From: Thiobacillus sp.
GTDB taxonomy: Bacteria > Pseudomonadota > Gammaproteobacteria > Burkholderiales > Thiobacillaceae
Length of the DNA: 17,255 nucleotides
Assembly (NCBI GenBank): GCA_024710445.1
Contig: JANJUT010000230.1
Location: 1-17,255 of the forward strand
Reading direction: 5' to 3'
The notes below the pieces were generated by a model that had not been told where the DNA came from, searched no databases, and worked only from the letters and a program-made list of their open reading frames with translations. Below are positions 8,186-15,109 of the stretch, piece after piece (positions within the stretch are counted from its first letter, which is position 1; the number at the start of each line of letters is the position of its first letter). The translations under genes and the position numbers were made by a program.

Positions 8186-9141
8186 TGAAATGGAGAAAGC
8201 TCGGAAAAATATTCGATCCTACCCAGTTCAAGCTGCCACACGGTTGCATGGGATTTGCGCAATCTCCCCAGGCGATCATTTTCGAGGACTTCGTAAGGAT
8301 CTACTTTTCCACGCGTTCGCTGGACCGCAGCAATGGACAGTACCTGAGCCATATTGCTTTCGTCGACATGAAGAAGAATTTCCGCGACATCATTGCAGTA
8401 TCCGGGCATACCGTCATCGAACTGGGAAAGCTGGGCTGCTTCGATGAACACGGGATTTTCCCGATGAATGTGGTTCGTCACGGTGATCTGATTTACGGCT
8501 ACACCTCCGGCGTGAACAGGCGGGTATCGGTGCCCGCTGACGGTGCCATCGGGCTCGCGATCAGCCGCGACGACGGCTACACTTTCCAGCGGCTCGGTGA
8601 CGGACCGGTGCTCGCGCCCTCGTTGCACGAGCCCTGCATCGTTGTCGATCCTTTCGTGAAGGTCTGCGGCGACACCTTCCACATGTGGTACGTCTTTGGT
8701 CTGGGCTGGAAGCGCTTCACCCCGGACGCGGCGCCCGACCGCATTTACAAGATCGGCCATGCCACGTCATGCGACGGCATCCACTGGGCCAAGGAGGAGG
8801 CGAGGCAGATCATCGAAAGCTGGCTGGGCGCTGACGAATGCCAGGCGCTGCCAACAGTGATCGACATCGATGGCCGCCACCATATGTTCTTCTGCTATCG
8901 CCAGTCGTTCGACTTCCGTACCAATCGTGACCGCGCCTACCGCATCGGCCATGCCTGGTCGGACGACCTTTTCGACTGGGTGCGCGACGACGACAGCCTG
9001 ACGCTCGATGTGACCGAAGGTGACTGGGATTCCGACATGCTGTGCTACCCGCACGTTTTCGAATGCGACGGCCGCATCTACATGCTCTACAACGGCAACG
9101 CATTCGGCCGCTATGGCTTCGGCCTGGCGGTGCTGGAGTAA
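8185..9141 (+). CDS. Five-bladed beta-propeller, glycosidase-like protein (copy 1)
   Basis: This 318-residue protein looks like a GH43/GH32/GH130-type five-bladed propeller, with repeated blades such as GLAISRDDGYTFQRLG, IGHATSCDGIHW and IGHAWSDDLFDW. It has no signal peptide, so it should be cytoplasmic. Acidic motifs shared with its paralogue at 9913-10881 are FDEHGIFP (86-93), GADECQ (215-220) and DWDSDM (280-285); these are the best candidates for active-site or ligand residues. Known members of this broad fold hydrolyse or phosphorolyse glycosides, and related proteins occur in surface-glycan gene clusters without a proven reaction. The ATG at 8185 shares one base with the aminotransferase stop and has AGGG at 8173-8176, better than the GTG at 8179. 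GC content rises within this gene at about 8.5 kb. Exact function unknown. Confidence 0.75.
   Translation: MKWRKLGKIFDPTQFKLPHGCMGFAQSPQAIIFEDFVRIYFSTRSLDRSNGQYLSHIAFVDMKKNFRDIIAVSGHTVIELGKLGCFDEHGIFPMNVVRHGDLIYGYTSGVNRRVSVPADGAIGLAISRDDGYTFQRLGDGPVLAPSLHEPCIVVDPFVKVCGDTFHMWYVFGLGWKRFTPDAAPDRIYKIGHATSCDGIHWAKEEARQIIESWLGADECQALPTVIDIDGRHHMFFCYRQSFDFRTNRDRAYRIGHAWSDDLFDWVRDDDSLTLDVTEGDWDSDMLCYPHVFECDGRIYMLYNGNAFGRYGFGLAVLE
9135..9138 (+). promoter_or_regulatory. Ribosome-binding site GGAG deciding the WbqC-family start
   Basis: GGAG ends directly before the TAA of the propeller gene and lies 5 bases before the ATG at 9144. It favours that start over the in-frame ATG at 9186, even though the conserved part of the protein begins only about 20 residues in. 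Confidence 0.6.
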
Positions 9142-9143
9142 GC

Positions 9144-9893
9144 ATGGCGCCGGCTTCCCCGGATCGCTCCCGAAGCGGGGCTGCAATGCCTGGCGTGTCC
9201 AGGCTCATCGGCATCATGCAGCCTTACTTTTTTCCCTACTTCGAGCAGTTCAGACTGATCGCCGCGTGCGACGTGTGGGTGGTTTTTGACACCGCCCAGT
9301 TCACGCGCAAGTCGTGGATGGTGCGCAACCGCATCCTCAATCGCGACAAGGGGGTCGCCTATGTTTCGGTTCCAGTGCAGCACACCGGCCTGGGGACGCG
9401 CATCCAGGATGCGCTGGTCGACCATGGCCAGGACTGGCGCGGCCGGATCATGGACAAGCTCAAGGTTTACCAGGCCGAGGCGCCGCATTACGCGGCAGCT
9501 CGCGATTTCATCGGCGATACCCTGGCTGGGCACCACGAGACTCTCGCCAGTCTGAACATCGAGGTGCTGCGGGCCGTGTGCCGCTATCTTGGGATCGCCA
9601 CCCCGATCGAGGTGGCCTCGGCATTGCCGCTTGATCTGCCGGAGGCGTGCGAGCCGGGAGAGTGGGCGCTGCACATATCGAAGCAGCTGGGGGCGACCGA
9701 ATACCGCAACGCCGCAGGCGGCAAAGACCTGTTCAACGAAACGCTTTACGCGAGCCGCGGTATTGCGCTGAGTTTCCATGAGCATCGCCCGCGGCAATAC
9801 GCCACCGGTAGCTTCGACTTCGTCGCCGATCTGTCGGTCATCGACTGGATGATGTGGAACGACCGCGAGACCCTGCATGCCTGGCTGGGTTGA
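9144..9893 (+). CDS. WbqC-family protein
   Basis: This 249-residue protein belongs to the WbqC family, found in O-antigen, capsule and flagellin-glycan gene clusters. The biochemical role is not firmly established as far as I know. Hallmarks are the N-terminal IGIMQPYFFPYFEQFRLI (about 22-39), a central AQFTRKSWMVRNRIL plus VAYVSVPVQ, ATEYRNAAGGKDLF (185-197), and near the C-terminus DLSVIDWMMWN. Family members normally start almost at the MQPYFFPY motif; here about 20 Ser/Arg/Ala-rich residues precede it if translation starts at 9144. A start at M15 (9186) is the alternative. It follows the propeller gene by 2 bases and converges with the minus-strand propeller gene 19 bases downstream. Placement between the two propeller paralogues suggests they work on the same sugar. 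Confidence 0.85.
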   Translation: MAPASPDRSRSGAAMPGVSRLIGIMQPYFFPYFEQFRLIAACDVWVVFDTAQFTRKSWMVRNRILNRDKGVAYVSVPVQHTGLGTRIQDALVDHGQDWRGRIMDKLKVYQAEAPHYAAARDFIGDTLAGHHETLASLNIEVLRAVCRYLGIATPIEVASALPLDLPEACEPGEWALHISKQLGATEYRNAAGGKDLFNETLYASRGIALSFHEHRPRQYATGSFDFVADLSVIDWMMWNDRETLHAWLG

Positions 9894-9912
9894 ACCGCTG
9901 ATGCTCGTCCGC

Positions 9913-10881
9913 TCAGCGCGTGGACTTGCCCATCATTTCGGCGATGCCGAAGCCCTCGCGGCCGAACTGGTTGCCGCAGTAGAACAGCAGGATGCGCCCA
10001 TCCAGATCGATGGCCTGGGAGGAACACATCATCTGCGAATCCCATCCCGTCGCCGACACATCGATGCCCAGCTGCGCATCGTCGCGGGTCCAGTGTGCCA
10101 GGTCTTCGGACCACGCATAGCCCAGGCGATACATGCATGCCGGGCCGCTACGGAAGCCGATGGGCCTGCGGTAGGCGAAGACGGCATGCCAGCGGCCATC
10201 AAGAAAAAACGGCAGGAAGATGTCCTGGCATTCGTCTGCCGACAGGGTCGGGATGATCAGCCTGCCGTCGCGATTCCAGGCGATCCCGTCGGTCGACGTG
10301 GCGTGGGCAATCTGGAAGACGGATTCGGGTTTACCTTCGTCCAGCAGCCATTTGGTCCCCGTCAGATACCACATGTGCCACGTGTCGCCGATGATGCGGA
10401 CGGCGGGGCTGTTCACCAGATAGGGTTCGTTCAGGGTCAGTCCCAGGACTGGCCCTTCGCCCAGTTTGCAGAAGGTTTCGCCACCGTCGTGGCTGACCGC
10501 TGCGCCGATGCCGACGGTGTAGGGAACGGACGCCATGCGCGTCCAACCGGTGTAATAGAGATAAACCTCATCCCCCTTGCGTACCACGCTGCTCGGCATG
10601 ATCCCGAATTCGTCGAAGGCACCGGGTTCGCCCAGCGGCAGCAGCGGCGTATCTGCTATGCGCACGACCCGTGTGATGTCGTCACGCGCCAGGTCGACGT
10701 AGCCGGGATACGAGACGTACTGCATGTCGGCCCCGCGCTGCGGCCGGCATGCGATATAGACGCGCAGGATGTCGTCGTTCAGCACGAAGGGCGTGGGGCA
10801 CTGCGCATATTCCTGCATCCACGGCCGGGGCCGGCTCGCCGTCGGGTTGAAGATGTTGCCGAGCTTGTTCCACGAGAACAT
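9913..10881 (-). CDS. Five-bladed beta-propeller, glycosidase-like protein (copy 2)
   Basis: This 322-residue protein is a full-length paralogue of the plus-strand gene at 8185-9141. The two start alike (WNKLGNIFNPT here, WRKLGKIFDPT there), share FDE.GI.P, GDT.HMWY, IAHATSTDGIAW / IGHATSCDGIHW, ADECQ, AWSEDL / AWSDDL and WDS.M, and end with GNQFGREGFGIAE / GNAFGRYGFGLAV. Shared acidic positions here are D90-E91, D216-E217 and D281. No signal peptide is present. The start has AGGAG 7 bases upstream. It lies 27 bases downstream of the NeuD-like gene on the same strand, so the two are probably co-transcribed. Known propeller families with this look act on glycosides; the reaction here is unknown. 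An overlapping 644-codon frame on the opposite strand has no recognisable family and is a GC-rich shadow. Confidence 0.75.
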   Translation of the reverse strand: MFSWNKLGNIFNPTASRPRPWMQEYAQCPTPFVLNDDILRVYIACRPQRGADMQYVSYPGYVDLARDDITRVVRIADTPLLPLGEPGAFDEFGIMPSSVVRKGDEVYLYYTGWTRMASVPYTVGIGAAVSHDGGETFCKLGEGPVLGLTLNEPYLVNSPAVRIIGDTWHMWYLTGTKWLLDEGKPESVFQIAHATSTDGIAWNRDGRLIIPTLSADECQDIFLPFFLDGRWHAVFAYRRPIGFRSGPACMYRLGYAWSEDLAHWTRDDAQLGIDVSATGWDSQMMCSSQAIDLDGRILLFYCGNQFGREGFGIAEMMGKSTR

Positions 10882-10908
10882 GGGCTCACTCCTGCCGCGT
10901 GCGGCGCA

Positions 10909-11607
10909 TCACTTGCGGCCGGGGCCGATGGCCGCCATGCGTGTCATCCGAAGGAATTCGTCACTCGCCAGGCGGAATTTCTCGGTGCCGGGGGTGATGA
11001 ACACGCTGCGCGGTGGCGCGCTCTTGAGCACCAGCGTGGCTGCGCCGAGGAAGGAGTCGGGGCCAATCGACAGTTCGCCACCGACGGTGGCGTTGAGGCC
11101 GACGAAGCAGCGCTCACCCAGAACGGCGACACCGCCCAGTGTCGCGCCTGCAGCGATCCAGCAATGATCCTCGACGCTCGAGTGGTGGCCGATCAGCACG
11201 TTGTTCCACAGCGAGACGTTGTGGCCGATGCGAGCGCCGGGCTGAATGCCGACGCCGTCGAGGATGAGGCAGTTCTCGCCCACCTCGACCCAGGGTCCGA
11301 GGTCCGCGCGCGGGCTGACGTAGCTTGCCAGCGTGTAGCCCTTGGCCTTGGCCTCCTGGCATTTCTGCGCCCGCACGGCGTTGAGCTCGTGGTAGCCGAT
11401 CGCCGCGAACAGCGCGACCGACTCCGGCGGATAATGGCACTCGATTTCTTCGAAGGGCACGACGGGGAGACCGTAATGCGTGCCCGATGGCGGAAGCCAC
11501 TCCGCGTCGCAGGTAAAAGCCACCACCTCGTATTCCCCGTCGCGGAGGAAGTGGTGGTAGGCGACGTCAGTGATCTTGCCCACGCCGAAAATGACAAGCT
11601 GTTTCAT
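10909..11607 (-). CDS. NeuD/PglD-like left-handed beta-helix acyltransferase
   Basis: This 232-residue protein matches the sugar O/N-acetyltransferase family of NeuD and PglD. An N-terminal Rossmann-like nucleotide-sugar-binding part (MKQLVIFGVGKITDVAYHHF, about 1-85) is followed by a left-handed beta-helix of hexapeptide repeats (about 92-205: VSPRADLG, VEVGENCL, VGIQPGARIGHNV, and on to LSIGPDSFLGAATLV). H141-H142 in LIGHHSSVED lie where the PglD-type catalytic base is expected. Known members use acetyl-CoA to acylate sialic acids or 4-amino sugars, so it could acylate the amino sugar from the aminotransferase. A carrier-protein-bound acyl donor is also possible, given the carrier gene in the island. 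A GGGGAG sequence precedes the ATG by 7 bases. It is first in a two-gene minus-strand unit. Confidence 0.85.
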   Translation of the reverse strand: MKQLVIFGVGKITDVAYHHFLRDGEYEVVAFTCDAEWLPPSGTHYGLPVVPFEEIECHYPPESVALFAAIGYHELNAVRAQKCQEAKAKGYTLASYVSPRADLGPWVEVGENCLILDGVGIQPGARIGHNVSLWNNVLIGHHSSVEDHCWIAAGATLGGVAVLGERCFVGLNATVGGELSIGPDSFLGAATLVLKSAPPRSVFITPGTEKFRLASDEFLRMTRMAAIGPGRK

Positions 11608-11637
11608 CGTTCGTCTCCCCTGTTCTGTCTGCCTTCA

Positions 11638-11667
11638 CGCATGGCCGTGACCATGCGGGTAACCCGC
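11638..11667. promoter_or_regulatory. Two overlapping, mutually exclusive inverted repeats
   Basis: CGCATGG (11638-11644) and CCATGCG (11651-11657) form a perfect 7-base stem with a 6-base loop. GCGGGT (11655-11660) and ACCCGC (11662-11667) form a second perfect repeat around one central base. The two share bases 11655-11657, so as RNA hairpins only one can form fully. In the minus-strand transcript they would lie in the leader of the NeuD-like gene. No T-tract follows, so they are not a simple terminator. Confidence 0.45.
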
Positions 11668-11695
11668 GAAGGTTATCAGCGGCCCTCCCGGATTT

Positions 11696-11711
11696 GCAAA
11701 AATATATTTGC
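11696..11711. promoter_or_regulatory. AT-rich 16-bp palindrome, possible operator
   Basis: The sequence GCAAAAATATATTTGC is symmetric at 14 of 16 positions, with outer arms GCAAA/TTTGC. It sits at the centre of the divergent region in otherwise GC-rich DNA, the position expected of a shared operator or a melting-prone promoter core. The regulator is unknown. Confidence 0.4.
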
Positions 11712-11763
11712 CCAGGGCCTTTACATTGCCCCGATGATTGCCGAAATGAAACTGAAACCGCGA

Positions 11764-11780
11764 GCCGGCGTCGTGCCGGC
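11764..11780 (+). promoter_or_regulatory. GCCGGC hairpin immediately upstream of the methyltransferase ribosome-binding site
   Basis: GCCGGC, a 5-base loop and GCCGGC form a stable all-GC 6-base stem ending 6 bases before AAGGAG. It could influence translation initiation or stabilise the mRNA. No T-run follows. Confidence 0.4.
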
Positions 11781-11786
11781 CAGCCC

Positions 11787-11792
11787 AAGGAG
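11787..11792 (+). promoter_or_regulatory. Ribosome-binding site AAGGAG deciding a GTG start
   Basis: AAGGAG lies 5 bases before the GTG at 11798. The neighbouring ATG at 11796 is out of frame with the methyltransferase and hits TAG after two more codons, so the GTG is the start. Confidence 0.8.
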
Positions 11793-11797
11793 AAAAT

Positions 11798-12814
11798 GTG
11801 CGCTTAGGTGAAGAAAAATTCTACGTCGACCCCGCGACGCTCGAGCCGCTGAATCTGGGGAATGTCGTGTGCGACGGCGACCAGATCGTCTCGGGTGTGC
11901 TGGTGAGTCCGTCCGGGCATCGCTTCGAGATCACCGGCGGCGTGCCCAACTTCGTCTACCCCTTCGAGCTGCCGAAAGCCGACCGCGATGCGCGGCAACA
12001 ATCCGAGGACCGTGTCGAGGGCTACGACCGCTATCTGCCCTTGACCTTCCACACCTATGGCGAGGACGAGCAGGCGGTGCGCAATACCATGGTCGACAAG
12101 CTCGACCTTAAGCCTGGATCGGTCGTACTGGAGACCGGGGCTGGAACGGGGCGCGATTCTGAAATCATCGCGCAGCGGCTCGGCGCGGACGGCAAGCTCT
12201 ATGTTCAAGATATATCACCTTCGTTCCTGGCGAAAAACATCGAGCGCATGCGCGGTACAAGTAGGCACGTCGAACCAGCGCTGGCGAACGGCTACTACCT
12301 GCCATTCGCCGACAACAGCTTCGATGCCTGTTTCCATTTCGGCGGCATCAACGCCTTTGCCGACATCAAGCGCGCCTTTTCCGAAATGGCACGTGTCACC
12401 AAGCCTGGCGGCAAGGTCGTGGTCGGTGATGAAAACATGCCGCCCTGGCTGCGCGAGACGGAGTTTGCCCGCATCCTGATGAACTCCAACCCGGAGTTTG
12501 CCTACTCGCTGCCGCTCGACAAGCTGCCTGTCGAGGCGCGCAAGACCCGTCTGGAATGGATCATCGGAGGCGTTTTCTATGTCATCGATTTCGTGGTCGG
12601 CCAAGGTGAGCCGATGGCAGACTTCGACTTTACGATTCCGGGCGTGCGCGGCGGCACCCACCGCACACGTTATTACGGACATCTTGAGGGTGTCACGCCC
12701 GAAGCCAAGCGCTTGGCCTATGAGGCACGCGCCAGGACGGGTAAGAGCATGCACCAGTGGCTGGACGACGTGGTGCGCGAGGCCGCAATGCGCGATATCG
12801 GACAGAAGGACTGA
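11798..12814 (+). CDS. Class I SAM-dependent methyltransferase
   Basis: This 338-residue protein has a core class I methyltransferase domain. Motif I is VVLETGAGTGRDSEII (109-124, the SAM glycine loop 112-118), followed by LYVQDISPSFL (the acidic end of strand 2 at D138), a motif II-like NSFDACFHFGGINAFAD (173-189) and VTKPGGKVVVGDE (200-211), which has the typical strand 5 entry. Before it lies a roughly 100-residue N-terminal extension including LVSPSGHRFEITGGVPNFVY, like the short Trm112-type leader seen on many such enzymes but without its cysteine pairs. About 110 residues follow the core, ending in a helical part. The substrate cannot be read; an O- or N-methyl group on the island's sugar is the contextual guess. 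It is transcribed divergently from the acyltransferase pair. Confidence 0.85.
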   Translation: MRLGEEKFYVDPATLEPLNLGNVVCDGDQIVSGVLVSPSGHRFEITGGVPNFVYPFELPKADRDARQQSEDRVEGYDRYLPLTFHTYGEDEQAVRNTMVDKLDLKPGSVVLETGAGTGRDSEIIAQRLGADGKLYVQDISPSFLAKNIERMRGTSRHVEPALANGYYLPFADNSFDACFHFGGINAFADIKRAFSEMARVTKPGGKVVVGDENMPPWLRETEFARILMNSNPEFAYSLPLDKLPVEARKTRLEWIIGGVFYVIDFVVGQGEPMADFDFTIPGVRGGTHRTRYYGHLEGVTPEAKRLAYEARARTGKSMHQWLDDVVREAAMRDIGQKD

Positions 12815-12914
12815 TCGTTCGAGGTGATGAGACTTAATATTGGCGACATACCTGTGACGAGCAGATCGCGATGAGAACGCAGGAGACCCTTCCGCTGAGT
12901 AAGCGATACCTTCA

Positions 12915-14003
12915 ATGAAAAATCCAAATGAAAACTGTGCAACGCTGATTTTCCCCGCCGTCAATCAAACGGCTGTGGAGTACTTGAAGGCAGCGCGTGA
13001 CCGAGGCGAGCAGGTGGTCTGCGCCGCTTCTGTGGCGAACGACGAGATTGCCGCAGAAGGTGGTGAGCTGCATCGCCTACCCTCAATTTATGATGAGGAT
13101 TTCGCCCGGAGCTTTTTGTCCCTGGTGGGAGAGCAATCCATATGCCGCCTGTTTTGCCCGGTATCCACGGTATATGCCTTCATGGCGCAATTTATTTCCG
13201 CCCATCGCCTTGAAATCAAGTTGATCGGCCAATCGCCGGTACGGCAGCAGATTGAGCAATACCGCCAGCTGAAGATGCGTGCAAGGCGATTGCTCCCGCT
13301 CGTGGAACTTTGCGCAGAGGGCACCCCCACGCTTTCCTTGCTGGAAGTGGGTGGAATACTGCGGCAGGCATCGCTGATTTATGGTGAATCGAACGACGAC
13401 AAGCTGGCCGCCATGATGGGGGTTTCTTCCAGCGCACCAGCGGGAGACGTGGTTGAAATTGGTTCCCTGATGGGAAGGTCGGCATTCGTGCTGCTGTTTC
13501 TCGCCTGGCGCCACGGTATCGGTCCGGTGCTGACCATCGACCCCTGGCGAGCGGCTGACTGCATCCAGCGGGAATCCCCCGATGCGCTGCAAACGGTGAC
13601 GGATGAGTGGGATTACGAGATATTGAGCGAAGGCTTCATGGTGAACATGGTCCCGTTTCGCACGGACGACCACGCCCATCTGCGCCTTACCTCGGAAGAG
13701 GCATTCAACGTATATGCCCGGGAGGAGCCCATTCTGTCTTCAATGGGCCGACCTATCGCTTATTCGGGAAAGATCGCGGTTATTCATATCGACGGTAACC
13801 ACGACTATGATTGCGTCAAGAAGGATTGCGAACTTTGGCTGGGCAGGATTCTGCCGGGCGCGTGGCTGATTCTGGATGACTATATATGGGCGCACGGCGA
13901 TGGCCCTTTTCGTGCAGGGAATGAATTGCTTCATGACCAGCCGGACCGGGTCGAGCGTGCCTTTGTGTGTGGCAAGGCACTTTTCGTCAAGCTTCGTTAC
14001 TGA
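12915..14003 (+). CDS. Two-domain protein: Rossmann/pre-ATP-grasp-like N-terminus plus class I methyltransferase
   Basis: In this 362-residue protein the C-terminal half is a class I (Methyltransf_24-like) SAM methyltransferase: DVVEIGSLMGRSAFVLLFLAW (178-198, motif I), VLTIDPW (205-211, acidic strand-2 end), IAVIHIDGNHDYDCVKKD (287-304) and GAWLILDDY (315-323). The N-terminal 115 residues have an alternating strand/helix pattern (CATLIFPAVNQTAVEYLKAARDRG, VVCAASV, LHRLPSIYDEDFARSFLSLV, ICRLFCPVSTVYAFMAQF, LEIKLIGQS) resembling the N-terminal domain of ATP-grasp enzymes, but no ATP-grasp domain follows. About 60 linking helical residues separate the two. Function of the N-terminal part is unknown; recognition of a nucleotide-bound or peptide substrate is possible. 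The start has no clear Shine-Dalgarno sequence. A 100-base gap with no clear signals separates it from the preceding methyltransferase. Confidence 0.75.
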   Translation: MKNPNENCATLIFPAVNQTAVEYLKAARDRGEQVVCAASVANDEIAAEGGELHRLPSIYDEDFARSFLSLVGEQSICRLFCPVSTVYAFMAQFISAHRLEIKLIGQSPVRQQIEQYRQLKMRARRLLPLVELCAEGTPTLSLLEVGGILRQASLIYGESNDDKLAAMMGVSSSAPAGDVVEIGSLMGRSAFVLLFLAWRHGIGPVLTIDPWRAADCIQRESPDALQTVTDEWDYEILSEGFMVNMVPFRTDDHAHLRLTSEEAFNVYAREEPILSSMGRPIAYSGKIAVIHIDGNHDYDCVKKDCELWLGRILPGAWLILDDYIWAHGDGPFRAGNELLHDQPDRVERAFVCGKALFVKLRY

Positions 14004-14007
14004 CAGG

Positions 14008-14052
14008 TTTCAGGGCGCAGAAAATCGAATTGTGACAGGCCTGAAATTTTTT
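14008..14052 (+). terminator. Candidate Rho-independent terminator after the two-domain methyltransferase
   Basis: TTTCAGG (14008-14014) pairs with CCTGAAA (14040-14046) and is followed at once by a run of six Ts. The stem is only 7 pairs and the loop is 25 bases, though a short inner helix (CGCA with TGTG, including a G-U pair) could shorten it. A direct repeat TGACAGG (14001-14007 and 14033-14039) overlaps it. The T-run supports a terminator; the weak stem lowers confidence. Confidence 0.45.
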
Positions 14053-14057
14053 ATACG
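14030..14057 (+). promoter_or_regulatory. Possible promoter for the carrier protein / dehydrogenase / ligase operon
   Basis: TTGTGA (14030-14035) and TATACG (14052-14057), with 16 bases between, each match the sigma-70 consensus at four of six positions. They lie in the AT-rich stretch between the terminator candidate and the carrier gene. The overlap with the terminator stem means both cannot be read as optimal elements. Weak. Confidence 0.25.
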
Positions 14058-14121
14058 TTAATTTAATTGGCACCATTTCTCTTAACCCGGTCTGCTTTCC
14101 AGGACCTGCAAAAACACTGTC

Positions 14122-14349
14122 ATGAGTCTAGAAAAGAAAATTTCCGAAGTGTTCGGCCTTCCTGAGTCATCCATCGTGGATTCCCTAACCCTGAATGAGA
14201 TCCCAACCTGGGACTCCCTGGCGCACATGATGCTCATTGTCAGCCTGGAAGAGGCTTATCAAATCCAGTTTTCCGGAGATGAAATCGCTGACCTGAAATC
14301 CGTAGGCGATGTGCGGACCGCCCTGCGGGCGCATGGTGCCACCTTATGA
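14122..14349 (+). CDS. Acyl/peptidyl carrier protein
   Basis: This 75-residue acidic helical protein has the carrier-protein signature WDSLAHMMLIVSLEEAYQI. S32 in the DSL motif is the expected phosphopantetheine attachment site. Carrier proteins hold acyl or aminoacyl groups as thioesters; here the loading enzyme is probably the ligase two genes downstream. The stop overlaps the dehydrogenase start by 4 bases (ATGA), so the two are translationally coupled. No good Shine-Dalgarno sequence precedes the start, as for several genes in this arm of the island. It is not the fatty-acid AcpP: it lacks the AcpP sequence around the serine (the GADSLD type) and is not in a fab operon. A phosphopantetheinyl transferase is not in the window. 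Confidence 0.92.
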   Translation: MSLEKKISEVFGLPESSIVDSLTLNEIPTWDSLAHMMLIVSLEEAYQIQFSGDEIADLKSVGDVRTALRAHGATL

Positions 14350-15098
14350 AGATTGCAGGTGCCCGTGTTCTGGTAACGGGCGGCGGCTCGGGAATCGGGC
14401 GTTTTCTGGTCGAGCGACTGGCCGCCGAGTCTGCCGAAGTCGGGGTGCTCGAACTGAACGAGGAGCGTTGCGCCGAACTGAATGAAGCATCCGGCGGGCG
14501 GATCAGGGCCTGGTCCTGTGATGTCACCGATGCCGCTGCCGTTGACGCGGCACTCGAATCCCTGTTCGCCACCGGTTTTGAACCCGATGTGCTCATCAAC
14601 AATGCCGGCATCATTCACAGCGAACCTCTGGTGAACATGCTGTCACGGGGAGAGCGGGTGCATTCACGCGAATCCTGGCGGCGTGTGATCTCGACCGATC
14701 TCGACTCGGTCTTTTTTGTGACGAGTCGGGTGGTGGATCGGATGCTGGCGAAACGCAAGAAAGGCGTTGTGATATCCATCAGTTCCATTTCTGCCAATGG
14801 CAATCCCGGGCAATCCGCTTACGCTGCCGCCAAGGCGGGCGTGAATGCGCTGACATGCACATGGGCAAAGGAACTGGGCGGGATGGGGCTGCGCTTTGTG
14901 GCGATTGCGCCAGGATTTATTGATACCCCCTCCACCCGTGAGGCGCTCAGCGAGGCCGCCCTTGCACGCCTGCAACAGCACATTCCTTTGCGCCGCCTGG
15001 GAGACTTGGAAAGCATCTATCTGGCCGCTCGCCATGCCATCGAGAACGACTACCTGACCGGCACCGTGCTTGAGGTGGATGGCGGTTTGGTGATCTAG
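14346..15098 (+). CDS. SDR-family oxidoreductase, FabG-like
   Basis: This 250-residue classical short-chain dehydrogenase has the cofactor loop TGGGSGIGRF (11-20), NNAG (85-88), S146, Y159 and K163 of the catalytic site (S-x12-Y-x3-K), and the C-terminal GTVLEVDGGLVI. The fourth catalytic position, usually Asn, is D118 (STDLDSVF), a change also found in other active SDRs. FabG-type enzymes reduce 3-oxoacyl groups on a carrier protein with NADPH; the acidic E36 after strand 2 (VGVLELNEE) instead suggests NAD(H). Fixed between a carrier protein and a ligase, it most likely acts on the carrier-bound group, but a sugar substrate is not excluded. It overlaps the carrier gene by 4 bases; the ligase gene starts 11 bases after its stop. 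Confidence 0.9.
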   Translation: MKIAGARVLVTGGGSGIGRFLVERLAAESAEVGVLELNEERCAELNEASGGRIRAWSCDVTDAAAVDAALESLFATGFEPDVLINNAGIIHSEPLVNMLSRGERVHSRESWRRVISTDLDSVFFVTSRVVDRMLAKRKKGVVISISSISANGNPGQSAYAAAKAGVNALTCTWAKELGGMGLRFVAIAPGFIDTPSTREALSEAALARLQQHIPLRRLGDLESIYLAARHAIENDYLTGTVLEVDGGLVI

Positions 15099-15109
15099 CC
15101 CACTTTACA

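Larger units (their letters stand above)
11608..11797. promoter_or_regulatory. Divergent intergenic region with several palindromes
   Basis: These 190 bases separate the NeuD-like gene (minus) from the methyltransferase gene (plus) and hold no gene. They contain three palindromic elements listed separately: two overlapping GC-rich hairpins near 11638-11667, a near-perfect AT-rich palindrome at the exact middle, and a hairpin just before the methyltransferase ribosome-binding site. I see no convincing paired -35/-10 hexamers on either strand. Confidence 0.55.

Noticed and set aside
9042..9143. Upstream in-frame ATG at 9042 for the WbqC-family gene
   Set aside because: It would overlap the propeller gene by 100 bases and add residues with no family match, while the ATG at 9144 has a GGAG site.
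9896..9918. CGCTGA/TCAGCG inverted repeat between the converging WbqC and propeller genes as a bidirectional terminator
   Set aside because: It overlaps the propeller stop codon, the stem is 6 pairs and no T-run follows in either direction.
9877..11811. 644-codon open frame on the plus strand opposite the NeuD-like and second propeller genes
   Set aside because: Its product shows no recognisable family and no domain pattern, while both minus-strand genes on the same DNA have clear family motifs and good ribosome-binding sites. Long antisense frames are expected in GC-rich coding DNA.
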